Source of the DNA: Rhodococcoides trifolii
GTDB lineage: Bacteria > Actinomycetota > Actinomycetes > Mycobacteriales > Mycobacteriaceae
NCBI RefSeq assembly: GCF_014635345.1
Contig: NZ_BMCU01000002.1
Coordinates: 124,001 to 188,000 of the forward strand
DNA: 64,000 bases
Direction: 5' to 3'
Each line of letters begins with the position of its first letter. Within the stretch, counting starts at the first letter, position 1. The translations under genes and the position numbers were made by a program. The notes under the pieces were generated by a model. That model saw only the letters and a list, made by a program, of their open reading frames with translations. It had not been told where the DNA came from and made no database searches. Shown here piece by piece: positions 8,336-15,874 of the stretch.

Positions 8336-10212
8336 GCATCCGGACCTCGATCGCGACGGTCTCGCTGAGCGGCTCGCTCGAGACCAAGATGACGGCCATC
8401 GCCGAGGCCGGTTTCGACGGGTTCGAGGTCTTCGAGCCCGATCTGGTCAGTTCACCGCAGCGGCCGAAGGAGATTGCTGCCCGCGCAGCAGATCTCGGCC
8501 TGACGATCGATCTCTATCAACCTTTTCGCGACGTCGATTCCACCAACCCGGACACGTTTGCGCGCAACCTGATTCGAGCGGACCGCAAGTTCGACGTCAT
8601 GGAGGAGCTCGGGTGCGACCTCCTTCTGGTCTGTTCTTCGCCGCTGCCCACTGCAGTCCGAGACGACGGACAGCTAGCCGAGCAACTGCACACCGTGGCC
8701 GAGCGTGCTCAGGAACGCGGCATCCGGCTGGCCTACGAGGCGTTGGCGTGGGGAGCTCACATCAACACCTATCGTCATGCCTGGCAGATCGTGGCCGACG
8801 TCGACCATCCCGCACTCGGGACGTGTCTCGACAGTTTTCACATCCTCTCGCGCGGTGACGATCCGTCGGGCATCCGTGACATCGACGGGGACAAGATCTT
8901 CTTCCTGCAGCTGGCCGATGCACCGCACCTCGTGATGGACGTATTGCAGTGGAGCCGCCACCACCGATGCTTCCCCGGCCAGGGCAACTTCGATCTCGGG
9001 GCGTTCGGTGCACACGTGGTCGCATCCGGATACGACGGACCGTGGTCGCTCGAGATCTTCAACGACGTGTTCCGCCACTCCGCGACCGGTAGGACCGCGG
9101 CCGATGCGCACCGCTCGCTGCTCTATCTGCAGGAGCAGGTGGGTCGCTATCCACACGCCACCGACCAACTCTTCGACCCACCGCCTCCCGGCCCGATCGA
9201 GAACATCGTCTCGGTACGCCTGGCATCCGGACCGGTGCGTGCACCCGAAGTTGCCTGGACCCTCGGACATCTCGGGTTCGAGATGACCGCGGCGCACAGC
9301 ACGCACGGGCTGCAACTGTTCTCGCACGGACCGCTCGCGGTGGCCGTCGACACCACCGTCGACACACTGTGGACAGCGCCGGGCGTCCCGGCCCACCTTC
9401 CCGCCGTCGCTCAGATCGGTGTGCGGTCCGGCGATCCGGGGGAGTGGCTCACCCGCGCACACGCGCTCGGTGTGCCCGCCCAGGCGGTCGGCATGCCCGG
9501 TACCGACACCGATCTCGCCGAGGTGGTGCGGATGTCGGTCACGGACGCGACGTCCCTGGACCTGCGGAGCCGGAGCAGTGTCCAATCGTGGCTCGAAGCC
9601 TTCGATCTGGTGCCGCGCGCCTCGGCGCCTCCGTCGTCGCCTTTCCTCACCGACGTCGATCACATTGCCCTTGCGGTCCCCGCGGACAGCTGGGACGGCA
9701 TCATGCTGCTGCTGCGATCCGTGCTCGGTATGACACCGCACGAAGGCCAGGACGTCGTCGACGCCGTCGGTCTCGTACGTAGTCAGGCGCTGACTCTCAC
9801 GACCGCAACGGGGGTGATCCGTCTGTCGCTGAACATGGTTCCGGGCCGGGTGTCCGATACCGATCCGCTGCCTGCTGCGCGGCGCGGCGGTGTCAGTCAC
9901 GTCGCGTTCGGAACTCATGACGCGATTGCCGCAGCCGAGTCGATGGTGGCGCGCGGTTTCCTTCCGTTGCAGATTTCGCCCAACTACTACGACGACCTCG
10001 CAGCTCGGTTCGACGTGCCCGGTGACGTTCTCGCGACGTTGCAGCGGCTCGGAATCCTGTACGACGCAAACGGATCGGGTGGGGAGTTCTTCCACTTCTT
10101 CACCCCCACGGTCGGTGACGACCTGTTCTTCGAGGTGGTCCAGCGGGTCGGCGATTACGCCGGATACGGCGAGACCAACTCGGCCGTGCGCCTGGCCGCC
10201 CAACTGCGCTAG
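8332..10212 (+). CDS. qsuB: 3-dehydroshikimate dehydratase (QsuB type), fused to a dioxygenase-like VOC domain
   Basis: This 626-residue two-domain protein has an N-terminal half (about 1-275) that is an AP-endonuclease-2/sugar-isomerase TIM barrel. Its metal-ligand regions LAYEALAWGAH, TCLDSFHIL and SLEIFND match the 3-dehydroshikimate dehydratase QsuB, which makes protocatechuate. The C-terminal half (about 290-626) is a 4-hydroxyphenylpyruvate-dioxygenase-like double VOC domain. It keeps the possible metal ligands His in DHIALAV, His in SHVAFGTHD and Glu in FFEVVQR. The length and fusion match Corynebacterium glutamicum QsuB (about 618 residues). It starts within the aroE stop (ATGA). The reaction of the C-terminal domain is unknown to me. 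Confidence 0.9.
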   Translation: MSIRTSIATVSLSGSLETKMTAIAEAGFDGFEVFEPDLVSSPQRPKEIAARAADLGLTIDLYQPFRDVDSTNPDTFARNLIRADRKFDVMEELGCDLLLVCSSPLPTAVRDDGQLAEQLHTVAERAQERGIRLAYEALAWGAHINTYRHAWQIVADVDHPALGTCLDSFHILSRGDDPSGIRDIDGDKIFFLQLADAPHLVMDVLQWSRHHRCFPGQGNFDLGAFGAHVVASGYDGPWSLEIFNDVFRHSATGRTAADAHRSLLYLQEQVGRYPHATDQLFDPPPPGPIENIVSVRLASGPVRAPEVAWTLGHLGFEMTAAHSTHGLQLFSHGPLAVAVDTTVDTLWTAPGVPAHLPAVAQIGVRSGDPGEWLTRAHALGVPAQAVGMPGTDTDLAEVVRMSVTDATSLDLRSRSSVQSWLEAFDLVPRASAPPSSPFLTDVDHIALAVPADSWDGIMLLLRSVLGMTPHEGQDVVDAVGLVRSQALTLTTATGVIRLSLNMVPGRVSDTDPLPAARRGGVSHVAFGTHDAIAAAESMVARGFLPLQISPNYYDDLAARFDVPGDVLATLQRLGILYDANGSGGEFFHFFTPTVGDDLFFEVVQRVGDYAGYGETNSAVRLAAQLR

Positions 10213-10222
10213 CGTCGTGCAC

Positions 10223-10507
10223 ATGACCGGCCGCGTCTCGATCGAGTACTGCACCCAGTGCAATTGGCTTCTGCGTGCGGGGTGGATGGCGCAGGAGCTG
10301 CTGTCCACGTTCGGTCAGGAGCTGGGTGAGGTCGCGTTGATTCCGGGGACCGGTGGCATCTTCCGGGTACTGGTCGACGACGAGCTCGTGTGGGACCGCA
10401 AGGAGCGCAGCGGTTTTCCGGAGATCACGGTGTTGAAGCAGCTGGTTCGGGATCGGGTGTCACCGGATCGCGATCTGGGGCACGTGGATCGGGTTCGGCC
10501 GAGCTGA
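10223..10507 (+). CDS. SelT/SelW/SelH (Rdx) family thioredoxin-fold protein, cysteine form
   Basis: This 94-residue protein has the Rdx-family pattern. A beta strand is followed by Cys10-X-X-Cys13 (EYCTQCNW), where animal SelW has selenocysteine at the second position. Then come the helix RAGWMAQELLSTF, the PGTGGIFRV turn, and ending strands with VWDRKERSGFPEITVLKQLVRD. The likely role is a small thiol-disulfide or metal-binding redox protein; the function of bacterial members is not settled. It begins 10 bp after qsuB and may share its transcript. The ATG start has no strong ribosome-binding site. Confidence 0.8.
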   Translation: MTGRVSIEYCTQCNWLLRAGWMAQELLSTFGQELGEVALIPGTGGIFRVLVDDELVWDRKERSGFPEITVLKQLVRDRVSPDRDLGHVDRVRPS

Positions 10508-10511
10508 TCGA

Positions 10512-11012
10512 TCAGAGGTCCTCGTCGATGGTGTCGAGGGCGCGCTGCTTCTTGCGCGAACGCCACCCCAAGAACAGTGCTGCTCCGCCTCCCGCGACGG
10601 CCCCAACCACTAAGCCAGAGATGGTCGATGGGTCGAGATCGATGCGTCCATCGTTGGGAAGCGTCAGCTTGACCAGAACGCCGATGCCTGCGATGGCGAT
10701 GAGAGCAGCGTTGATGAGGGCTCGCGGTTGTCGCGGTTTGCTCAGCGCTTGAACGTCGACCCTGCGAGATTTCGAGTACGCAAGTGTGGCAAGGGAGATG
10801 ATGGAGACCGCCACGAACAGGCCTACGGCGATCCAGGATCCTGTCGTACCTGCGAACCACGGCAGAACCGCCATGGCGATGCTCGCAGCCCACAAGCACA
10901 GCTGAAAACCGATGGCCGACGCCTCGTTCCACACGTCACGCTGATGTTCGTCGTGGTAGAACTCGTTGTCGAGATCCCCGACGAATCGCATTGCAGATAC
11001 GAACGCACTCAT
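10512..11012 (-). CDS. Four-helix membrane protein paired with an HTH regulator, function unknown
   Basis: This 166-residue protein has four hydrophobic segments (roughly residues 34-52, 58-76, 97-114 and 132-150). The charged N-terminus contains NEFYHDEHQRDVWNEASAIG and the C-terminus is basic then acidic. It is translated from an ATG preceded by GAGGAGTG, six bases after the stop of the HTH gene, so the two form a tight operon. Small XRE regulators followed by such membrane proteins are common in Gram-positive bacteria, where the membrane partner is often of unknown function or senses membrane stress. I do not recognise a named family. Confidence 0.7.
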   Translation of the reverse strand: MSAFVSAMRFVGDLDNEFYHDEHQRDVWNEASAIGFQLCLWAASIAMAVLPWFAGTTGSWIAVGLFVAVSIISLATLAYSKSRRVDVQALSKPRQPRALINAALIAIAGIGVLVKLTLPNDGRIDLDPSTISGLVVGAVAGGGAALFLGWRSRKKQRALDTIDEDL

Positions 11013-11018
11013 GATCTT

Positions 11019-11231
11019 TCACTCCTCGTTCAGTGGAAACAGGGTTTCGACCGTGGTGTCCAACGCATGTGCGAGACGAAGTGCCAGGTAGACGCTGGGC
11101 GCGTAATCGCCCCGCTCGACGGAGACGATGCTCTGTCTGCTGACGCCCACGGCCTGACTCAGCTCTGCCTGAGTCAACTTCGTCGGCTTCCGATATTCCC
11201 GCACTCTGTTGAACTGAGGTGCTTCGGCCAT
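11019..11231 (-). CDS. Small XRE/Cro-type helix-turn-helix regulator
   Basis: This 70-residue protein is a single HTH domain of the compact YozG/XRE type. The helix pair is TQAELSQAVGVSRQSIVSVERGDYAPSV, split here as recognition helix SRQSIVSVE, and it ends at PLNEE. Proteins of this kind often bind operators in their own promoters. A 45-bp near-perfect palindrome lies five bases upstream of the ATG at 11231. A TTG four codons upstream is possible but would place the start inside the palindrome. It is co-transcribed with the membrane protein gene downstream. Confidence 0.85.
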   Translation of the reverse strand: MAEAPQFNRVREYRKPTKLTQAELSQAVGVSRQSIVSVERGDYAPSVYLALRLAHALDTTVETLFPLNEE

Positions 11232-11235
11232 GACA

Positions 11236-11280
11236 AAAGACAACCCTACTTGTCATTAGATGTCAAGCAGGGTTGTCTTT
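11236..11280. promoter_or_regulatory. 45-bp near-perfect palindrome, probable operator of the HTH/membrane-protein operon
   Basis: Twelve-base outer arms AAAGACAACCCT and AGGGTTGTCTTT are perfectly complementary. Nested inner arms TTGTCAT and ATGTCAA continue the symmetry with only a few mismatches around a central TAG. It occupies the space just before the HTH start codon and is a candidate autoregulatory operator. Confidence 0.6.
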
Positions 11281-11319
11281 CCAGGCCGGAGCTGGCGGGA
11301 TGGGTCCTACGAACTGGGA

Positions 11320-11382
11320 AATTCCTGGAATTCGGCGCGCTCGATAGTGGCTTGTCGACGACTCACCGCAATTCGTGAATTG
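11320..11382. promoter_or_regulatory. Two AATTC-containing palindromes upstream of the lipase gene
   Basis: AATTCC-T-GGAATT (11320-11332) and CAATTC-GT-GAATTG (11369-11382) are both perfect inverted repeats in the leader of the secreted lipase gene. No regulator is identified. Confidence 0.35.
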
Positions 11383-11457
11383 TCGCTGGTCATGTCCCTA
11401 ACCTGTGAGCCACGCGGCTGTCGGTACGGGCAGATGCACCGACACCGAACGGACGTC

Positions 11458-12720
11458 ATGCGACACAGCACTGGTAGACGAAGGCTCGGTGGTCTGCTCG
11501 GGGCGCTGCTGATCGCCACTGCGATCGGGACGATCGACGCGCCTACCGCCGCCGCGGGTCCGTTCGACTTCTTACCGCTCCCGCCGCGCACAGCCGAGGC
11601 ACTTGCAGCCGATCCGTCGCCCGACCCATGGGTGTCACCCGATCGCGGTTTCGAGACGACCCCACCGGGCACTGTGTTGCGTCGACGCAGCGCGACGGTC
11701 ACACCGCCCCTCACCCCCAGTACCGCCACCCAACTGCTGGTTCGTTCCACCGACGCCAAGGAGCGCCCGGTGGCGATCGTCACCACCGTCATCGTCCCGA
11801 ACGCCCCGTGGACAGGCGCCGGCTCGCGACCGGCGGTGGCGTGGAACATTCCGATCAACTCGCTCGGAGCGCAGTGCCAGCCGTCGTGGACCCTTCCGCG
11901 CGGAACCAGCTCCGACCTTCCTCAGATCGAACAGATTCTCAGCCGTGGATACGCGGCGGTAGTCACCGATCACGAGGGTCCGCGCAATGCCTACGCGGCC
12001 GGACGAATGGCCGGATACGCCGTGCTGGACGGCTTGCGAGGAGCCACACGCGCGCCGGGGATCGGTCTCGACGCGACCTCTCCCCTCGGTATGACCGGCT
12101 ACTCCGGCGGTGCGATCGCCAGCGGCTGGGCGGTACAGCTCGCGCCCGAATATGCGCCCGAGCTCGACATCGTGGGGGCAGCATTCGGCGGAACCCCGGC
12201 CGACCCTGCCCTGCTGCGACAATCCATGACCGGTAACGAGGCCGTAGCGGTCTTTCTGCTGGCCGGTATGGGAGTGGCCCGCGAGTACCCAGAGTTGTTG
12301 TCGCTGTACAACGACGACTGGTTCCGTCTTGCTGCTGCAGCCCGAAATTCATGCATCGACGATGTCTCGTTCTTGGGAGCGATCGCGCCGATACGCCTCG
12401 AAACGCTCGAGGCCTATCCCGGCGCACTCGAATCCGACATTGCCCGGTCGGTGGCACAGGAGAACCGCATGGGTGACGCCGGGACTCCGACTGCGCCGGT
12501 CTTCATCTACCACGGCCAGCAGGAGAAGTGGGTGCCCAAGGAGGGGGCCGAGGCCGTGTACGACAAGTGGTGCGCGCGCGGGGCGACAGTGCGCCTGGAG
12601 GAATCGTTCGGTGAGCATCTGATCGTCGCGATCACCGGACTTCCCGTCGCGCTGTCCTGGTTGGATCAGCGAATAGCCGGTGTGCCTGCTGCACCGGGTT
12701 GTTCGAGCGTCGGGCGCTGA
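11458..12720 (+). CDS. Secreted lipase/esterase, LIP (PF03583) family
   Basis: This alpha/beta hydrolase of about 420 residues is predicted to be exported. The start at 11458 gives a classical signal peptide: basic MRHSTGRRR, a hydrophobic stretch LGGLLGALLIATAIG, and an AAA-G cleavage site near residue 33. The nucleophile Ser216 sits in GYSGGA and the C-terminal His in GEHLIVAI. The usual acid position after the YHG strand reads HGQQEKWVP, where relatives commonly have Asp, so Glu may act as the acid. The family hydrolyses triacylglycerols and other esters. Earlier in-frame ATGs (11394, 11434) would disturb the signal peptide. It is convergent with pcaF, separated by four bases. Confidence 0.82.
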   Translation: MRHSTGRRRLGGLLGALLIATAIGTIDAPTAAAGPFDFLPLPPRTAEALAADPSPDPWVSPDRGFETTPPGTVLRRRSATVTPPLTPSTATQLLVRSTDAKERPVAIVTTVIVPNAPWTGAGSRPAVAWNIPINSLGAQCQPSWTLPRGTSSDLPQIEQILSRGYAAVVTDHEGPRNAYAAGRMAGYAVLDGLRGATRAPGIGLDATSPLGMTGYSGGAIASGWAVQLAPEYAPELDIVGAAFGGTPADPALLRQSMTGNEAVAVFLLAGMGVAREYPELLSLYNDDWFRLAAAARNSCIDDVSFLGAIAPIRLETLEAYPGALESDIARSVAQENRMGDAGTPTAPVFIYHGQQEKWVPKEGAEAVYDKWCARGATVRLEESFGEHLIVAITGLPVALSWLDQRIAGVPAAPGCSSVGR

Positions 12721-12724
12721 CAGT

Positions 12725-13936
12725 TCAGGCGATGCGCTCGAACACCGCGGCCAAGCCCTGCCCTCCGCCGATGCACATGGTTTCGAGGCCGTAGCGGCTC
12801 TCGCGGCGATTCATCTCCCGCAGGAGCGTGGTGAGGATGCGGGCACCCGTCGCACCGACCGGGTGACCCAGCGAGATGCCGGAACCGTGGGGATTGAGAC
12901 GCTCGTCGTCCGGCTCGACGCCCCAGGTTCGAAGAACGGCCAGGGTCTGCGCGGCGAAGGCTTCGTTCAGTTCGATGACGCCCATGTCGGCCAGGCTCAG
13001 ACCGAGCCGACCGAGCGCCTTCTCGCTGGCGGGCACCGGGCCGATGCCCATGGTTCGCGGCGGAACTCCGGCCACTGCCCACGATGCGAGACGGGCCAGC
13101 GGCCGAAGTCCGAGTGCCGCCGCCTTCTCCGGCGTGGTGACGATGCACAGCGCGGCGCCGTCGTTCTGACCGCTCGCGTTGCCCGCCGTGACCGTCGACT
13201 CGGGGTCGATCTTGGCCCGGATGGCGCGCAACTTCGACAGCGACTCGACGCTGGTGTCGGCGCGTGGGTGTTCGTCGGTGTCGATCAGCAGGGCCTCCGA
13301 CTTGCGCTGCGCAACGGTGATTCCGACGATTTCCTCGGCGAACACGCCGTTCTTCTGCGCGGCGACGGCCTTCTGATGCGAGGACACCGCCAGCGCGTCC
13401 TGGTCGGCACGGCTGATGGAGAATTCCTCGCGAAGGTTCTCGGCAGTCTCGATCATGCCGCCGGGCACCGGAAAGTTCTTGCCGCCGGCGGTCACTCGGG
13501 CTCGAGCGAGGCGGTCGGAGAGGGCGACGGCCTCGCCCTTGACGCCCCAGCGCATGCCGGTTGCGTAGAACTCGGCGGAGCTCATGGACTCGGCGCCGCC
13601 CGCGAGGACGAGGTCGCTTCCTCCCGACTGCACCTGAAGGCACGCGTTGATGACGGCCTGCAGGCCCGAACCGCAGCGTCGGTCCACTTGCTGACCCGGG
13701 ACGTCGACGCCCAGTCCTGCGTCGAGCGCGGCAATTCTGCCGATCGCGGGAGCTTCGCCGCTGGGGGACGCCTGCCCGAGGATGACGTCGTCGATGTCGG
13801 ACCCGGATATGCCGGTGCGCGAGACCAATTCGGTGATGACCGCGGCGGCGAGTGCCTCGGGTGCGATGTCGCGGAACTGACCGCCGAAGCGGCCGACGGG
13901 AGTGCGGAGTGGTTCACAGATGACGGCGTCAGGCAT
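12725..13936 (-). CDS. pcaF: Beta-ketoadipyl-CoA thiolase (acetyl-CoA acyltransferase)
   Basis: This 403-residue thiolase has the acyl-accepting Cys88 in DRRCGSGLQ, the NEAFAAQ block, His in GHPVGATGAR and the second catalytic Cys in CIGGGQG. In this setting it performs the last step, cleaving beta-ketoadipyl-CoA to succinyl-CoA and acetyl-CoA. The start ATG at 13936 follows AAGGAAAG. The reading frame overlaps the end of pcaR by eight bases. It is the last gene of pcaHGBLRF. Taken alone it could be any degradative acetyl-CoA acyltransferase; the context decides for PcaF. Confidence 0.88.
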   Translation of the reverse strand: MPDAVICEPLRTPVGRFGGQFRDIAPEALAAAVITELVSRTGISGSDIDDVILGQASPSGEAPAIGRIAALDAGLGVDVPGQQVDRRCGSGLQAVINACLQVQSGGSDLVLAGGAESMSSAEFYATGMRWGVKGEAVALSDRLARARVTAGGKNFPVPGGMIETAENLREEFSISRADQDALAVSSHQKAVAAQKNGVFAEEIVGITVAQRKSEALLIDTDEHPRADTSVESLSKLRAIRAKIDPESTVTAGNASGQNDGAALCIVTTPEKAAALGLRPLARLASWAVAGVPPRTMGIGPVPASEKALGRLGLSLADMGVIELNEAFAAQTLAVLRTWGVEPDDERLNPHGSGISLGHPVGATGARILTTLLREMNRRESRYGLETMCIGGGQGLAAVFERIA

Positions 13937-14741
13937 AGGACTTTCCTTGGGTCGAGGACGAGACACGGGCGAGATCGGTGTCGATGGCGGCCGTGGTGAT
14001 CAGGATTGCGGGCACGAGGGTCTCGTGGATCGCGTCGATCGAGTATCGGGCCGCCTGGGTGGAGATGTTCGCTGCCGCCACCACGGTTCCGGCGGCGTCG
14101 TGAATGGGCGCTGCCAGTGATCGAAGACCCGCCTCGAGTTCCTGATCGACGATGGCGAACCCCTGTGCGCGAACCTCGTCGACGGCCGATCGAAGCTTGT
14201 CCACGGTGTTCACCGTGTGAGAGGTCAACTCCGACAGTGCGACTCGTTCGAGATACGTCTCGAATGCGGCGGTCGGCAGTCCGGCGAGCAGCACACGACC
14301 CATCGAGGTCGCGTACGCGGGGAAGCGGGTGCCGATGGTGATCGACACGGTCATGATGCGGCTCACCGGAACTCGCGCCACGTACACCACGTCGTCACCG
14401 TCGAGGATGGACACCGACGCCGATTCGCGCACCTTCTCGGCCAACGCTTCGAGGTGCGGCCCGGCGATGTCGGGCAGCGACAGACTGGACAGGTACGAGT
14501 AACCCAGTTCGAGAACGCGGGGCGTGAGCCAGAAACTCGACCCGTCCGTGCGGACGTACCCGAGCTCGACGAGGGTGAGCAGAAACCGTCGCGCTGTCGC
14601 ACGCGTGAGGTCGGTGGCGCGGGCCACATCGGAGAGGGTGCGGCGTGAATGCGTGGCGTCGAACGCACGGATGACGGACAGGCCTCGCGCGAGCGACTGC
14701 ACGTAGTCCGAGGACGGACCCTGCGTGTCGGGCTCGGTCAC
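13929..14741 (-). CDS. pcaR: IclR-family regulator of the protocatechuate genes
   Basis: This 270-residue protein has an N-terminal winged helix (SLARGLSVIRAF through TLSDVARATDLTRATARRFLLTL) and a C-terminal IclR effector domain (SASVSILDGDDVVYVARVP, AYATSMGRVLLA). It corresponds to PcaR/PobR-type regulators that activate pca genes with beta-ketoadipate or protocatechuate as effector. The GTG start overlaps the pcaL stop (GTGA). Having the regulator inside the operon, between pcaL and pcaF, suggests autoregulation. Likely targets are the palindromes in the pcaH/pcaI intergenic region. Confidence 0.88.
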   Translation of the reverse strand: MTEPDTQGPSSDYVQSLARGLSVIRAFDATHSRRTLSDVARATDLTRATARRFLLTLVELGYVRTDGSSFWLTPRVLELGYSYLSSLSLPDIAGPHLEALAEKVRESASVSILDGDDVVYVARVPVSRIMTVSITIGTRFPAYATSMGRVLLAGLPTAAFETYLERVALSELTSHTVNTVDKLRSAVDEVRAQGFAIVDQELEAGLRSLAAPIHDAAGTVVAAANISTQAARYSIDAIHETLVPAILITTAAIDTDLARVSSSTQGKSYA

Positions 14742-15874
14742 GACGTCTCCTCGAGTGCGGCCTTGCCCAGCGCAAAGGCCCTGTTGCTGTTGGGAACTCC
14801 GGCGTAGACGGCAGTATGGAGGAAGACCTCCTGAAGCAGCGACGGGTCCATTCCGGCCCGGAGGGCCGCGCGGATGTGCATGTCGAGCTCGTGCTCGTTG
14901 CCGACGGCCGTGAGGATCGCGAGCGTCAGCAACCGGCGCGTCGGATGATCGAGTCCGGGCCGGCTCCAGATGTCTCCCCACGCCGTACGGGTGATGAAGT
15001 CCTGGAACGGGGCGGTGAACTCGGTGGCACCGGCGACGCTGCGGTCGACGTGCGCGTCCCCGAGGACGCTGCGCCGCACAGCCATTCCTCGGGCGTGCGC
15101 GGTGCCTCCGATCTGCCCCAGAATCAACCGGGTGACCGCACCGGCCTGCTCGATGTTCGCAAGATGGGCTGCCGGAGAGAGAACATGGAACTCGGCGCCG
15201 GCGATACCGTCGGCGATCACCTCGACGGTGTCCGGGGGAGTGGACGGGTCCTCGTCACCCGCGATGACGACGGTGGGCGCACTGATGCGTGCGAGGTCGG
15301 CGCGGGAGTCCCAGTGGGACAACGCGTCACAGCATGCTGCGTAACCCTCGTCGTCGGTGGCGGCGATCATCGCACGGTTGCGCGCGACCAGTTCCGGATC
15401 GCGGGTGGCCAGAGCGGAGCTGAACCAGCGATCGACCACAGCCGACGCGATCGACTCGACACCGTTCGCACGCACGGTTGCGGCCCGGTCGGTCCAGGCC
15501 GACGAGTCCCCGAACCTGGCTGCGGTGCAGAGCAGCGTCAGCGTGTCGACCCGCCCCGGGTGGTGTATCGCCAGCCACTGCGCGACGGCGCCGCCCATCG
15601 ACAGTCCGACGACGTGCACACGATCGAGTTGTCGTGAATCCAGTAGTGCGATCACGTCGGATCCGAGATCGTCGACGGTGTAGGGACCGTCGGGCGCCGG
15701 TGATCGACCGTGTCCGCGGAGGTCGACGGCGAGCACGTCGGCGGCGCGTGACACCGGGCCGATCTGCGGATCCCACATGGATCGGTTCGAACCGAGTGAT
15801 CCGAGAAACACCACGGTGGGCGCAGAGCCCTCCGTCCGCGCAGGGGTGAAATCGAACGAGAGGTCGACGGTCAT
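14738..15874 (-). CDS. pcaL: Fused beta-ketoadipate enol-lactone hydrolase / 4-carboxymuconolactone decarboxylase
   Basis: This 378-residue bifunctional protein has an alpha/beta hydrolase at residues 1 to about 255. Its nucleophile is Ser92 in VGLSMGGAV, with DEDPSTPP and PAAHLANIE for the acid and base; this is the PcaD activity. Residues about 260-378 form the small helical AhpD-like decarboxylase PcaC (DHPTRRLLTLAILTAVGNEHELDMH, EVFLHTAVYAGVP). The fusion is known as PcaL in Rhodococcus opacus and other actinobacteria. It converts 4-carboxymuconolactone to enol-lactone and then beta-ketoadipate. It overlaps pcaB (ATGA) upstream and pcaR (GTGA) downstream. Confidence 0.93.
   Translation of the reverse strand: MTVDLSFDFTPARTEGSAPTVVFLGSLGSNRSMWDPQIGPVSRAADVLAVDLRGHGRSPAPDGPYTVDDLGSDVIALLDSRQLDRVHVVGLSMGGAVAQWLAIHHPGRVDTLTLLCTAARFGDSSAWTDRAATVRANGVESIASAVVDRWFSSALATRDPELVARNRAMIAATDDEGYAACCDALSHWDSRADLARISAPTVVIAGDEDPSTPPDTVEVIADGIAGAEFHVLSPAAHLANIEQAGAVTRLILGQIGGTAHARGMAVRRSVLGDAHVDRSVAGATEFTAPFQDFITRTAWGDIWSRPGLDHPTRRLLTLAILTAVGNEHELDMHIRAALRAGMDPSLLQEVFLHTAVYAGVPNSNRAFALGKAALEETS

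Noticed and set aside
11233..11243. TTG start for the HTH regulator, four codons upstream of the ATG
   Set aside because: It lies inside the 45-bp palindrome and has no ribosome-binding site; the ATG gives a complete HTH domain.
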